This document shows, piece by piece, positions 1 to 8,013 of a stretch of 64,000 bases of DNA. The notes below the pieces were generated by a model. That model worked only from the letters and a program-made list of their open reading frames with translations, was not told the origin of the DNA and made no database searches. The stretch's first letter is position 1. The number at the start of each line of letters is the position of its first letter. The stretch covers positions 4,002,053 to 4,066,052 of the forward strand of contig NC_020504.1 in NCBI RefSeq assembly GCF_000349325.1. The letters are read 5' to 3'. The stretch comes from Streptomyces davaonensis JCM 4913 (GTDB taxonomy: Bacteria > Actinomycetota > Actinomycetes > Streptomycetales > Streptomycetaceae). Both the position numbers and the translations under genes were made by a program.

Positions 1-168
1 GAGTTCGTGCATGTTCCCGACGTCACCCTCGCCGCTCGGGTACTCCCAGACCTGCCAGCCGCCCGGCGCCTCCTGGCGCAGGGTCATGTCCGGCGCGCCC
101 GCCAGTGCCGCCAGCTCCGCGAGCGGCCGCTCGGCGCGACCCACGACGAAGTACCCCCAGTAGCCCAT
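1..168 (-). CDS. Partial conserved hypothetical protein (N-terminus only)
   Basis: The first 56 codons of a leftward gene run off the left edge. The ATG is the complement of 166-168. The product begins MGYWGYFVVGRAER and then reads as a soluble domain rich in Ala, Leu and Trp; no signal peptide or membrane segment is visible. I do not recognise the family. It lies 94 bp downstream of the hexosaminidase gene on the same strand and could be cotranscribed with it. Confidence 0.55.
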   Translation of the reverse strand, partial: MGYWGYFVVGRAERPLAELAALAGAPDMTLRQEAPGGWQVWEYPSGEGDVGNMHEL

Positions 169-262
169 GTCCGTTCCCCCAGGCTGTTCAGTTCGGCTCC
201 GGCCGAATACACCACAGCCGTACGCCCGTTCGCAGCCGAACCGGACAATCCGTACGCGACGC

Positions 263-1921
263 TCAGCCGAGCCGATCGGCCAGGGCCCGGAACTCCGCCC
301 ACGACCCCTGCGGCGTGCCCGGGTTCCAGAGCTTCTCCACGGTCGCCCGCAGCGGCATGCGGATACCGGCCGCCACCTGGTCCTGGGTCTGGGAGTTCGC
401 GAGGTCGCACCAGACGGCGAAGGACCCGCCGAGGATCTGGCCGTCGTACTTCGCCGGGACCGCCTCGGTGCCGCGCAGGACCCTGGGCGTCCACTGCTCG
501 AAGATGCGCTGCCCGGTCGGATAGACGAAGGTCTGCGGCTGGCCGAGGACGTAGTAGAGGAACTCGTCGTTGTAGTTGATGACCTGTCGCCCCGCCGACA
601 GGTACTCCACCGGCAGCCGGGCGCCGATCTCCTTGCCGGTCCAGTAGGCGACCTGGATGTCCTTGTCCGCGGTGACGGAGGTGTCCCGGAAGAAGCCGTC
701 GTTCCAGGCCCGCACGGTCTTGTCGTGGACGCGCATGGTGGCGGCGCGGTCGTTGACCCAGCCGGTCGCCAGGTCCTCGACGGTCGCCCCGGCGCCGAAC
801 TCCTGCCGCGCCGCGGCCGCGAGCTGCGGGAAGGACGCCTCCGGGTCGGACACGGTCAGCGCCTGGTACTCGTCACCGCCGAGGTGCCACTGGCCGCCGG
901 GGAAGACCTCGGCGAACTCGTTCAGCAGGTCGTCGACGATCTGGTGGGACTCGTCCTTGGAGATGTCGATCGCCCCGCGCGTGGCCGTGCCCGAGGTATT
1001 GCGCAGCTGGAGATCGGGATGGGCCGCGATGACCGCGCCCAGATGCCCCGGCGAGTCGATCTCCGGCACGACGGTGATGTGCCGCTCCGCGGCGAGCGCC
1101 ACGATCCGCCGCACCTCCGCCTTCGTCAGATGCGGGTCGGAGACGACCTCGGGGTGCGAGTCGGACTGGATCCGGAACGCCTGGTCGTCGGAGAAGTGCA
1201 GGCCGAGCTGGTTGAACTTCAGATCGCCCAGCTCCCGGACGCGGTCCTCGATCCAGCCGGCCGTGAAGTGCTTGCGCGCGATGTCCAGCATGAACCCGCG
1301 CACCGGCTTCGCGGGCTCGTCGCGTACGACGCCCTCCGGGGCCGTACCCCCGGCGTGCACCGTCTGCTTCAGCGTGCGGGTGCCGTAGAACACGCCCGCG
1401 TCGGCGGCCCCGCTGATGTTCACCCGCCCGCCGCGCACGGTCAGGGAGTACGACTCCGGGTCCGCGCCCTCGTCGTCGTTGAGCGACAGCCGTACGTCGC
1501 CCGCCAGCACGTCGTCCTTCTCACCCGCGTAGGAAAGCCCCAGCTCCCGCGCGAGCAGCCGCGCCTCGTCGGCCAGGTCCGCGTCCCCCACGACCACCCG
1601 CTGCCCGCGCACCGGCCGCCAGCCGGGCCCGCGCGCCGGGGTGTGCGAGCGGACCGCCGGGATGGTCCGGGGCGTGCTGGACAGGGCGTACGACTTGGTG
1701 GGACTCGGCGTCGGCTCGGCCGCGGACCGGGACTCCTCGGCCGCCCGGGACGAGGCGCTGCCCGACGGCTGCCGTCCCGCCGACCCGGTCGGCCCGCTGT
1801 CCCCGTCGTCACCGGAGGCCCACAGTCCAAGACCCACCCCGAGCCCGGCGACCAGGACCCCGACCAGCAGAGCTCGCTGTCCGACTTTGTGCTGGGGCGT
1901 CCGGCGCCGGTGCTGACTCAC
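263..1921 (-). CDS. Secreted/membrane-anchored beta-N-acetylhexosaminidase (GH20)
   Basis: This 552-residue protein is predicted to remove terminal beta-linked GlcNAc or GalNAc from chitin oligosaccharides or glycoconjugates outside the cell. Residues 1-15 are basic and 16-35 form a hydrophobic signal or anchor segment without a lipobox Cys. A Ser/Pro/Thr-rich linker follows to about residue 100, then a GH20 accessory domain (about 105-200) and the TIM barrel from about 205. The catalytic Asp-Glu pair of the family is D350-E351 in the motif HLGGDEY. Other family motifs seen are GFMLDIARK (209-217) and HFSDDQ (242-247). I found no copy of the DasR box TGGTCTAGACCA in the 154 bp upstream, so amino-sugar control through DasR is not evident. 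Confidence 0.9.
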   Translation of the reverse strand: MSQHRRRTPQHKVGQRALLVGVLVAGLGVGLGLWASGDDGDSGPTGSAGRQPSGSASSRAAEESRSAAEPTPSPTKSYALSSTPRTIPAVRSHTPARGPGWRPVRGQRVVVGDADLADEARLLARELGLSYAGEKDDVLAGDVRLSLNDDEGADPESYSLTVRGGRVNISGAADAGVFYGTRTLKQTVHAGGTAPEGVVRDEPAKPVRGFMLDIARKHFTAGWIEDRVRELGDLKFNQLGLHFSDDQAFRIQSDSHPEVVSDPHLTKAEVRRIVALAAERHITVVPEIDSPGHLGAVIAAHPDLQLRNTSGTATRGAIDISKDESHQIVDDLLNEFAEVFPGGQWHLGGDEYQALTVSDPEASFPQLAAAARQEFGAGATVEDLATGWVNDRAATMRVHDKTVRAWNDGFFRDTSVTADKDIQVAYWTGKEIGARLPVEYLSAGRQVINYNDEFLYYVLGQPQTFVYPTGQRIFEQWTPRVLRGTEAVPAKYDGQILGGSFAVWCDLANSQTQDQVAAGIRMPLRATVEKLWNPGTPQGSWAEFRALADRLG

Positions 1922-2075
1922 CCAGCCAACCTACGACCGATGCGCACGGCGTGCGTCAGCCAGACGTTCCGAAACTCTCCCGTTCGGCTGAAATTCGGGC
2001 ATCCGTCGGACGTGTTACGTCCACTGTCGATAACGTGGCGCCACATCTCTCACTGCATCCCCTGCCGAAACGCAC

Positions 2076-2582
2076 GTGACGCCCACACATCTTCCTGGCC
2101 GAGTGGCCATACCCCACCAGAAGCGCGGCACCACTCTGGAGCGCTTCAACACGGCACCCGCCGACGAGATCCAGCGAACCCTCCTGACCTGCCTCCACAG
2201 CCTCCGCTGGTCCCACCGCCTCACGGCCCACCGCCCGTATCCGACGTTGGACGCCCTGCTGGCAGCGGCGGACGAGGCGGCGTACGACTTGACGCCGGGG
2301 GATCTGGGCGAGGCGCTGTCGGGCGAGACGCTGCCGGTCCTGCCGGAGGGGGCGTATTCGGCGGCACACACCGCACTGAACGCCGCGAATGCCGCATACG
2401 AGGCCAAGTTCGGTCATGTGTTCGTCGTCTGCCTGGACGACCTGCCACCGGAAGAAGCCCTGGACCACGCGTTGGTGGGAATCCGGTCACGATTGACGAA
2501 TGATCCGGAGGAGGAACGGGTGGTGGCCTGGGAGGAACTCCGGCGCCTCGCAAAGGGACGCCTGGTAGAACTCCTCAAATAA
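2076..2582 (+). CDS. OHCU-decarboxylase-fold protein, apparently lacking catalytic residues
   Basis: This 168-residue protein resembles 2-oxo-4-hydroxy-4-carboxy-5-ureidoimidazoline decarboxylase, the last step of uric acid degradation to S-allantoin. Family landmarks are RFN near the N-terminus, the helical segment ARPYPTLDAL-type (here HRPYPTLDALLAAADEA), the AKFGHVFVVC core and the closing EEL..LAKGRL helix. The usual catalytic motif HPxIG is replaced by GETLPVL, and the S..EQ helix that supplies the catalytic Glu reads SAAHTALN. No uricase or allantoinase gene is nearby. I infer a divergent paralogue that may not decarboxylate OHCU. The start is GTG 2076, or GTG 2103, which would remove nine residues. 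Confidence 0.7.
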   Translation: MTPTHLPGRVAIPHQKRGTTLERFNTAPADEIQRTLLTCLHSLRWSHRLTAHRPYPTLDALLAAADEAAYDLTPGDLGEALSGETLPVLPEGAYSAAHTALNAANAAYEAKFGHVFVVCLDDLPPEEALDHALVGIRSRLTNDPEEERVVAWEELRRLAKGRLVELLK

Positions 2583-2729
2583 CGGGACACACCACACCGT
2601 GGCCGCCCCCGCGTAAGCCAATCCCGGCCACATAGATAACATGCTGGGGGCCGGTGGACCGTACCCGGCCGGGCCCGACCGACAGCACAAGCCGGCGCGG
2701 CCCCAATCCCCGCTCCCGGAGGGACTTCC

Positions 2730-3110
2730 GTGCCGGCTGGAACGCTGTACCGCGGCCGGGAAGGAATGTGGTCCTGGGTGGCTCACCGAGTCACCGGCGT
2801 CCTCATCTTCTTCTTCCTGTTCGTTCACGTGCTGGACACCGCTCTCGTGCGTGTCTCCCCCGAGGCCTACGACGACGTCGTCGCGACGTACAAGACGCCG
2901 CTCGTCGCGCTGATGGAGTACGGCCTCTCCGCCGCCGTCCTCTTCCACGCGCTCAACGGCCTGCGCATCATCGCCGTCGACTTCTGGTCCAAGGGCCCGC
3001 GTTACCAGAAGCAGATGCTCTGGTCCGCCGTCGGTCTGTGGCTGGTGCTGATGCTGGGGGCGATCTACCCCCTCCTCGGCCACGCCGCTCGTGAACTCTT
3101 CGGGAGCTGA
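2730..3110 (+). CDS. sdhC: Succinate dehydrogenase cytochrome b556 subunit
   Basis: SdhC (126 residues) is one of two membrane anchors of succinate:quinone oxidoreductase (complex II); with SdhD it binds heme b and the quinone. Three membrane segments are visible at roughly 17-38, 60-80 and 97-118. The heme-ligand type His lies in LFHALNGLR, and the N-terminal motif YRGREGMWSWVAHRVTG is typical of actinobacterial SdhC. The GTG start at 2730 follows the purine-rich stretch GGAGGG. This is the first gene of sdhCDAB, preceded by 147 bp that should hold the operon promoter. The gene order and subunit types match other streptomycetes. Confidence 0.93.
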   Translation: MPAGTLYRGREGMWSWVAHRVTGVLIFFFLFVHVLDTALVRVSPEAYDDVVATYKTPLVALMEYGLSAAVLFHALNGLRIIAVDFWSKGPRYQKQMLWSAVGLWLVLMLGAIYPLLGHAARELFGS

Positions 3111-3115
3111 CGCCC

Positions 3116-3598
3116 ATGTCCACGACTGAGAAGACCGCGTCCGGAATCAGCCCCGTCGAGGGCGATGCCGTGTACACCGTCGACAATCCGGCCCCCTACA
3201 TCGAGGCCCCGCGCAAGCGCACCAAGAAGACCCCGAAGTCCACCCGGGGCAACTTCGAGATGGCCGCCTGGCTGTTCATGCGCCTGTCCGGCGTCGTGCT
3301 GGTCGTCCTGGTCATCGGCCACCTGCTCATCCAGCTGGTGCTCGACGGCGGCGTCTCCAAGGTCGGCTTCGCCTTCGTGGCGGGCCGCTGGGCGTCCCCG
3401 TTCTGGCAGGTCTGGGATCTGCTGATGCTCTGGCTCGCGACGCTGCACGGCGCCAACGGCCTGCGTACGGTCATCAACGACTACGCGGAGCGCGCGAACA
3501 CGCGGCTGTGGCTCAAGGGCCTGCTCTACACCGCCACGGCGTTCACCATCCTGCTGGGCACGCTGGTGATCTTCACCTTCGACCCGAACATCCGCTAG
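3116..3598 (+). CDS. sdhD: Succinate dehydrogenase hydrophobic membrane anchor
   Basis: SdhD (160 residues) is the second membrane anchor of complex II. A hydrophilic N-terminal extension of about 50 residues precedes three membrane helices (about 57-80, 98-118 and 135-156). The conserved [14 protein letters not shown] segment corresponds to the heme/quinone-binding region. The ATG at 3116 lies 6 bp after the sdhC stop, and sdhA follows after 22 bp, so all four sdh genes should be cotranscribed. Confidence 0.92.
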   Translation: MSTTEKTASGISPVEGDAVYTVDNPAPYIEAPRKRTKKTPKSTRGNFEMAAWLFMRLSGVVLVVLVIGHLLIQLVLDGGVSKVGFAFVAGRWASPFWQVWDLLMLWLATLHGANGLRTVINDYAERANTRLWLKGLLYTATAFTILLGTLVIFTFDPNIR

Positions 3599-3620
3599 GC
3601 ACGGGGCTGAGGAAGACCTG

Positions 3621-5374
3621 ATGAAGATCCACAAGTACGACACAGTCATCGTCGGCGCGGGCGGCGCCGGCATGCGCGCCGCGATCGAGTCGACGAAGCG
3701 CAGCCGCACCGCCGTGCTGACCAAGCTCTACCCCACCCGCTCCCACACGGGCGCCGCGCAGGGCGGCATGGCCGCGGCGCTGGCCAACGTGGAGGAGGAC
3801 AACTGGGAGTGGCACACCTTCGACACGGTCAAGGGCGGTGACTACCTGGTCGACCAGGACGCCGCGGAGATCCTGGCGAAGGAGGCCATCGACTCGGTCC
3901 TCGACCTGGAGAAGATGGGCCTGCCGTTCAACCGCACCCCGGACGGCACCATCGACCAGCGCCGCTTCGGCGGTCACAGCCGTAACCACGGCGAGGCCCC
4001 GGTCCGCCGGTCCTGCTACGCCGCGGACCGCACCGGCCACATGATCCTCCAGACGCTGTACCAGAACTGCGTCAAGGAGGGCGTGGAGTTCTTCAACGAG
4101 TTCTACGTCCTGGACCAGCTGATCACCGAGGTCGACGGCGTCAGGAAGTCGGCCGGCGTGGTGGCGTACGAGCTGGCCACCGGTGAGATCCACGTCTTCC
4201 AGGCGAAGGCCGTGATCTACGCCTCCGGCGGCTGCGGCAAGTTCTTCAAGGTGACGTCGAACGCGCACACCCTCACCGGTGACGGCCAGGCCGCCGTCTA
4301 CCGCCGGGGTCTGCCGCTGGAGGACATGGAGTTCTTCCAGTTCCACCCGACCGGCATCTGGCGCATGGGCATCCTGCTGACGGAGGGCGCCCGCGGTGAG
4401 GGCGGCATCCTGCGCAACAAGGACGGCGAGCGCTTCATGGAGAAGTACGCGCCGGTCATGAAGGACCTCGCCTCCCGTGACGTCGTCTCGCGCTCCATCT
4501 ACACGGAGATCCGCGAGGGCCGCGGCTGCGGTCCCGAGGGCGACCACGTCTACCTGGACCTGACCCACCTCCCGCCGGAGCAGTTGGACGCCAAGCTGCC
4601 CGACATCACCGAGTTCGCCCGGACCTACCTCGGTATCGAGCCGTACACGGACCCGATCCCGATCCAGCCCACCGCGCACTACGCGATGGGCGGCATCCCG
4701 ACGAACGTCGAGGGTGAGGTGCTCGCCGACAACACGACCGTGGTTCCCGGTCTGTACGCCGCCGGTGAGGTCGCCTGTGTGTCGGTGCACGGTGCCAACC
4801 GGCTCGGCACCAACAGCCTCCTGGACATCAACGTGTTCGGCCGCCGCGCGGGCATCGCCGCCGCCGAGTACTCCCAGAAGGCCGAGTACGTCGAGCTGCC
4901 GGAGGACCCGGCGCGCCTGGTGATCGACCAGGTGGAGGGCCTGCGCACCGCCACCGGCACCGAGCGCGTGGCGCCCTGCGCAAGGAGCTCCAGGAGACCA
5001 TGGACGCCAACGTCATGGTGTTCCGCACGGAGCAGACGATCAAGACGGCGGTCGAGAAGATCGCGGAGCTGCGCGAGCGCTACAAGAACGTCTCGATCCA
5101 GGACAAGGGCAAGCGGTTCAACACGGACCTGCTGGAGGCCATCGAGCTGGGCAACCTGCTGGACCTGGCCGAGGTCATGGCGACCTCCGCGCTGGCCCGC
5201 AAGGAGTCCCGCGGCGGTCACTACCGCGAGGACTACCCCAACCGCGACGACGTCAACTTCATGCGCCACACCATGGCGTACCGCGAGGTCGGCGACGACG
5301 GCACCGAGTCCATCCGTCTCGATTACAAGCCGGTCGTCCAGACCCGCTACCAGCCGATGGAGCGTAAGTACTGA
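3621..5374 (+). pseudogene. sdhA: Succinate dehydrogenase flavoprotein subunit, interrupted by a 1-bp frameshift
   Basis: SdhA oxidises succinate to fumarate with covalently bound FAD. The first 450 codons (from ATG 3621) read normally. They include the FAD-binding [10 protein letters not shown], the flavin-attachment region [10 protein letters not shown], the catalytic region HPTGI and [11 protein letters not shown]. After codon 451 (GCG at 4971-4973) the frame is lost. The expected Val-Ala-Ala-Leu-Arg-Lys-Glu-Leu resumes in the +2 frame, consistent with loss of one G in a GCGGCC context (about 4971-4975). The second frame continues through [19 protein letters not shown] sequence to TGA 5372-5374. 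Restoring one base gives 584 residues, the normal SdhA length. Codon use is normal on both sides. A sequencing error is at least as likely as a true mutation, since the operon is otherwise intact. Confidence 0.88.
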
Positions 5375-6135
5375 TGGCAACCCCTGTTCTGGACAAGGTC
5401 GAGGCGGAGTCGGCCGCCTCCCCCTACATCACGGTCACCTTCCGGGTCCGCCGCTTCAACCCGGAGGTCTCGGCCGAGGCGACCTGGGAAGACTTCCAGC
5501 TGGAGATCGACCCCAAGGAGCGTGTCCTCGACGGTCTCCACAAGATCAAGTGGGACCTGGACGGCACGCTGACCTTCCGTCGCTCCTGCGCGCACGGCAT
5601 CTGCGGCTCCGACGCGATGCGGATCAACGGCAAGAACCGTCTCGCGTGCAAGACGCTGATCAAGGACATCAACCCGGAGAAGCCGATCACGGTCGAGCCC
5701 ATCAAGGGCCTGACGGTCCTGAAGGACCTCGTGGTCGACATGGAGCCGTTCTTCCAGGCGTACCGCGACGTGATGCCCTTCCTCATCACGAAGGACACCA
5801 ACGAGCCGACGCGCGAGCGCCTTCAGACGTCCGAGGACCGTGAGCGCTTCGACGACACGACGAAGTGCATTCTCTGCGCCGCCTGCACCTCCTCGTGCCC
5901 GGTGTTCTGGAACGACGGCCAGTACTTCGGCCCGGCGGCCATCGTCAACGCGCACCGGTTCATCTTCGACTCGCGTGACGAGGCCGGCGAGCAGCGGCTG
6001 GAGATCCTCAACGACAAGGACGGCGTGTGGCGCTGCCGCACGACCTTCAACTGCACGGACGCCTGCCCGCGCGGTATCGAGGTCACCAAGGCGATCGCCG
6101 AGGTCAAGAAGGCCCTGATCACCCGCCGCTTCTGA
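5374..6135 (+). CDS. sdhB: Succinate dehydrogenase iron-sulfur subunit
   Basis: SdhB (253 residues) passes electrons from the SdhA FAD to quinone through three Fe-S clusters. The [2Fe-2S] ligands lie in [14 protein letters not shown] and the following RLAC; the [4Fe-4S]/[3Fe-4S] ligands lie in [12 protein letters not shown] and CTDACPRGI. The length is typical. ATG 5374 overlaps the sdhA stop (TGATG), so translation is coupled. The sdhA frameshift could therefore also lower sdhB translation if it is real. A strong hairpin 24 bp after the stop ends the operon. Confidence 0.95.
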   Translation: MATPVLDKVEAESAASPYITVTFRVRRFNPEVSAEATWEDFQLEIDPKERVLDGLHKIKWDLDGTLTFRRSCAHGICGSDAMRINGKNRLACKTLIKDINPEKPITVEPIKGLTVLKDLVVDMEPFFQAYRDVMPFLITKDTNEPTRERLQTSEDRERFDDTTKCILCAACTSSCPVFWNDGQYFGPAAIVNAHRFIFDSRDEAGEQRLEILNDKDGVWRCRTTFNCTDACPRGIEVTKAIAEVKKALITRRF

Positions 6136-6159
6136 CGTCCCTTCGGGTACGTCGCCCCT

Positions 6160-6187
6160 GGGCCCCGCTCCTCCTGGAGCGGGGCCC
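6160..6187 (+). terminator. Intrinsic terminator of the sdhCDAB operon
   Basis: A perfect 12-bp inverted repeat (GGGCCCCGCTCC / GGAGCGGGGCCC) with a 4-nt loop TCCT, followed by a short T-containing stretch (TGTTTTCC). It starts 24 bp after the sdhB stop. It could also stop leftward transcription of the convergent gene at 6211-6486. Confidence 0.8.
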
Positions 6188-6210
6188 TCGGTGTTTTCCG
6201 GGGTCCCTGG

Positions 6211-6486
6211 TCAACCGCCGGCCAGGGGTATGAGCCTGAGGAACGTGACCTCCGTGTCCGCGGTGAGGTCGACCTCCTCGTCCAAGTCGGTGACTTGACG
6301 GTCGCCGACCAGGACGATCAGGCCGTTCGCGGTGAAGGCCTTCAGCGCGAGCCGCCGGTCCTCCTCCCGGCGCATCCGGCGCCGGATCAGCTCCCGCACC
6401 GTCAGCCGCTCCTCGGCGACATCGAGCCGCGGGCCCGTCTCACGCTCCCCCATGGTCGTCTCGTCGACGAAGGTCACCTGTCCCAT
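6211..6486 (-). CDS. Small beta-grasp-like (ubiquitin/MoaD-like) protein ending in Gly-Gly
   Basis: A 91-residue soluble protein. The predicted layout is strand (QVTFVDETT), strand plus helix (LDVAEERLTVRELIRRRMRR), helix, strand (GLIVLVGDRQV), then a final strand and tail (DTEVTFLRLIPLAGG). The strand-helix-strand pattern and the C-terminal ...LxPLAGG resemble MoaD, ThiS and ubiquitin, whose terminal Gly-Gly is activated for sulfur transfer or protein conjugation. This assignment is by pattern only. No E1-like, JAB-protease or molybdopterin gene is in the window. It converges on the sdh operon and diverges from the VOC gene at 6554. The ATG at 6486 is the only good start. Confidence 0.72.
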   Translation of the reverse strand: MGQVTFVDETTMGERETGPRLDVAEERLTVRELIRRRMRREEDRRLALKAFTANGLIVLVGDRQVTDLDEEVDLTADTEVTFLRLIPLAGG

Positions 6487-6553
6487 ACGCCGACTGTACG
6501 AGGCACCACTGACAATGCCGGGTGCCGGGCGATCACCGACCTACTCTGACTGT

Positions 6554-6964
6554 GTGTCAGATGACGAGTCGTACGAACTGCTCGGGTTCGACAACGTGCT
6601 GCTGCCCGTCGGGGACCTCACAGAGGCCGTCGGGTTCTACGAACGCGCCGGATTCACGGTGGGGTTCCGGTTCGACGAGGCGGGGATCGCGCTGCTGAAG
6701 GTGGGCGGTGAGACGCCCGGGATCCTGTTGCGGCAGGAGGACGGTCTTGAGCACCGTATGCCGCCCTGGCACACCCCGCGCGTGTGGCTGGAGGTGCCGG
6801 ACGCCCGAACGGCCGCCCGGCGGCTCGCGGAAGCCGGGATCGCGCCACTGGACGAGCCGTTCCCGGTGGCCACCGGGTGGACCGTCGAACTGGCCGACCC
6901 CTGGGGGAACGTCATCGGGCTCACCGACTACTCCAAGCGCCCGGCGCTCGGCCGGAGGGCGTGA
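6554..6964 (+). CDS. VOC (glyoxalase/bleomycin-resistance fold) family protein
   Basis: A 136-residue protein of the vicinal-oxygen-chelate superfamily. Two beta-alpha-beta-beta-beta modules are visible: DNVLLPVGDLTEAVGFYERAGF... and TPRVWLEVPDARTAARRLAEAG..., closing with the characteristic ELADPWGNVIGLTDY. These proteins use a metal in a cup-shaped site for isomerisation, dioxygenation, epoxide opening or drug sequestration; the substrate here cannot be told. I chose GTG 6554 because upstream codons lack family similarity. A TACTCT hexamer at 6542-6547 could be a -10 element close enough for a leaderless mRNA. Confidence 0.8.
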   Translation: MSDDESYELLGFDNVLLPVGDLTEAVGFYERAGFTVGFRFDEAGIALLKVGGETPGILLRQEDGLEHRMPPWHTPRVWLEVPDARTAARRLAEAGIAPLDEPFPVATGWTVELADPWGNVIGLTDYSKRPALGRRA

Positions 6965-6996
6965 CGCAGACCTCACGCGGGCGCCCGACATCGGAG

Positions 6997-7056
6997 TTGA
7001 ACACGTTCAAAGGCAGGGTCTACAGTCATCCCTGTCAGCGTTTTGAACGCGTTCAA
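6997..7056 (+). promoter_or_regulatory. Pair of palindromic operators framing a promoter
   Basis: Two nearly identical 14-bp palindromes, TTGAAC-AC-GTTCAA (6997-7010) and TTGAAC-GC-GTTCAA (7043-7056), have centres 46 bp apart. The first half of the upstream copy (TTGAAC) can serve as a -35 element for TACAGT at 7021-7026, with an 18-bp spacer. The downstream copy would then sit just after the start of transcription and about 14 bp before the ATG at 7070. This arrangement fits repression by a dimeric regulator, possibly the TetR protein encoded at 9006-9740, but that link is inference. Confidence 0.65.
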
Positions 7057-7069
7057 CAAGGGGGTCGGC

Positions 7070-7465
7070 ATGGATCGCACGGTCATCGCCTACGTCATCT
7101 ACCTGGTCGTCAGCATCGCCCTGACCGTCTGGGTCGCCCGCACACTGGGCCGCAATGGGCGGATCTTCCTCGAGGACGTCCTGCGCGGCAACGAACAGCT
7201 CGCCGACGCCGTCAACCACCTGCTGGTCGTCGGCTTCTACCTGGTCAACCTCGGCTTCGTCGCCCTGTACTTGAGCGACGACGAGACCATCGCCGACACC
7301 CGCGGCATATTCGAGGCCCTGTCGACCAAGCTCGGCGTGGTGCTGCTGGTGCTCGGCGTGATGCATCTGGGCAACGTCTACGTCCTCAACAAGATCCGGC
7401 GGCGCGGGGTGATGGAGCGGGAGCAGGTGCCGCCGGTCGCGCCGCAGGACTGGGTCCAGGCATGA
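7070..7465 (+). CDS. Small integral membrane protein, unknown function
   Basis: A 131-residue protein with three membrane helices (about 5-23, 48-68 and 88-108), an amphipathic stretch RNGRIFLEDVLRGNEQLADAVN between the first two, and a basic cytoplasmic tail (NKIRRRGVMEREQ). I do not recognise an enzymatic family. ATG 7070 is chosen because it follows an AAGGGGG ribosome-binding site and lies just beyond the second palindrome. Its stop overlaps the start of the DCC-family gene (ATGA), so the two should be translated together. Confidence 0.75.
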   Translation: MDRTVIAYVIYLVVSIALTVWVARTLGRNGRIFLEDVLRGNEQLADAVNHLLVVGFYLVNLGFVALYLSDDETIADTRGIFEALSTKLGVVLLVLGVMHLGNVYVLNKIRRRGVMEREQVPPVAPQDWVQA

Positions 7466-7911
7466 GTGCCACCGCGCAGGCCCCGGTCCGTCGGCTCACC
7501 GTCCTGTACGACGCCGAGTGCTCGCTCTGCACCTTCCTGCGCGACTGGCTCGTACGGCAGCCGCAGTTGGTGGAGCTGGAGTTCGTGCCCGCCGGGTCCG
7601 AGGAGACGGCGCGAAGGTTCCCGGGGCTCGGCTCCACGCTGGACGAGATCACCGTCGTAGGGGACGGCGGGCAGGTCTACCGGGCGGCGGAGGCCTGGAT
7701 CGTGGTGCTGTGGGCGCTGCGTGAGTACCGGCGCCTCGCACACCGGTTGAGCACGCCTACCGGGACACTGCTGGCCAGGGGTGCGGTGCTGGCGGCCGCC
7801 AAGTGGCGTGGGGCGCAGTGGGGCGGGCGGGCGTATCAGCAGCGGGACGGGTGGCGGTACGAGCCGGATCTCGGCTGGACGTACGCCCCTCCACGGTGCG
7901 GGGGCGGCTGA
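7462..7911 (+). CDS. DCC (DUF393) family thiol-disulfide oxidoreductase-like protein
   Basis: A 149-residue protein with the DxxCxxC motif of the DCC family near its N-terminus (LYDAECSLCTFLRDWL), followed by a thioredoxin-like region and a hydrophobic C-terminal half. DCC proteins are assumed to act on thiols or disulfides, but few have been tested. The ATG at 7462 overlaps the stop of the upstream membrane-protein gene by four bases, so both are controlled by the palindrome-framed promoter at about 7000-7056. The pairing suggests a membrane-associated redox function, which is inference. Confidence 0.85.
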   Translation: MSATAQAPVRRLTVLYDAECSLCTFLRDWLVRQPQLVELEFVPAGSEETARRFPGLGSTLDEITVVGDGGQVYRAAEAWIVVLWALREYRRLAHRLSTPTGTLLARGAVLAAAKWRGAQWGGRAYQQRDGWRYEPDLGWTYAPPRCGGG

Positions 7912-8013
7912 TTCTCACCCCTCGGCTTGGCATGCACCCTTCCAAAATGCGGCTCGGGTGAGGACGCTTCTGACAGCTTCGATCCACTCCGCACCCCCAC
8001 AGAAGGAGCACGC

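Noticed and set aside
1922..2075. DasR binding site upstream of the GH20 gene
   Set aside because: No sequence close to TGGTCTAGACCA is present in this region.
167..2503. Very long rightward open frames opposite the hexosaminidase and many other genes (for example 10967-12982 upstream part, 17685-18956, 29548-31485, 56726-58348)
   Set aside because: They lie antisense to well-supported genes, have Arg/Gly/Ala-rich sequence with no domain, and follow from the strong third-position GC bias.
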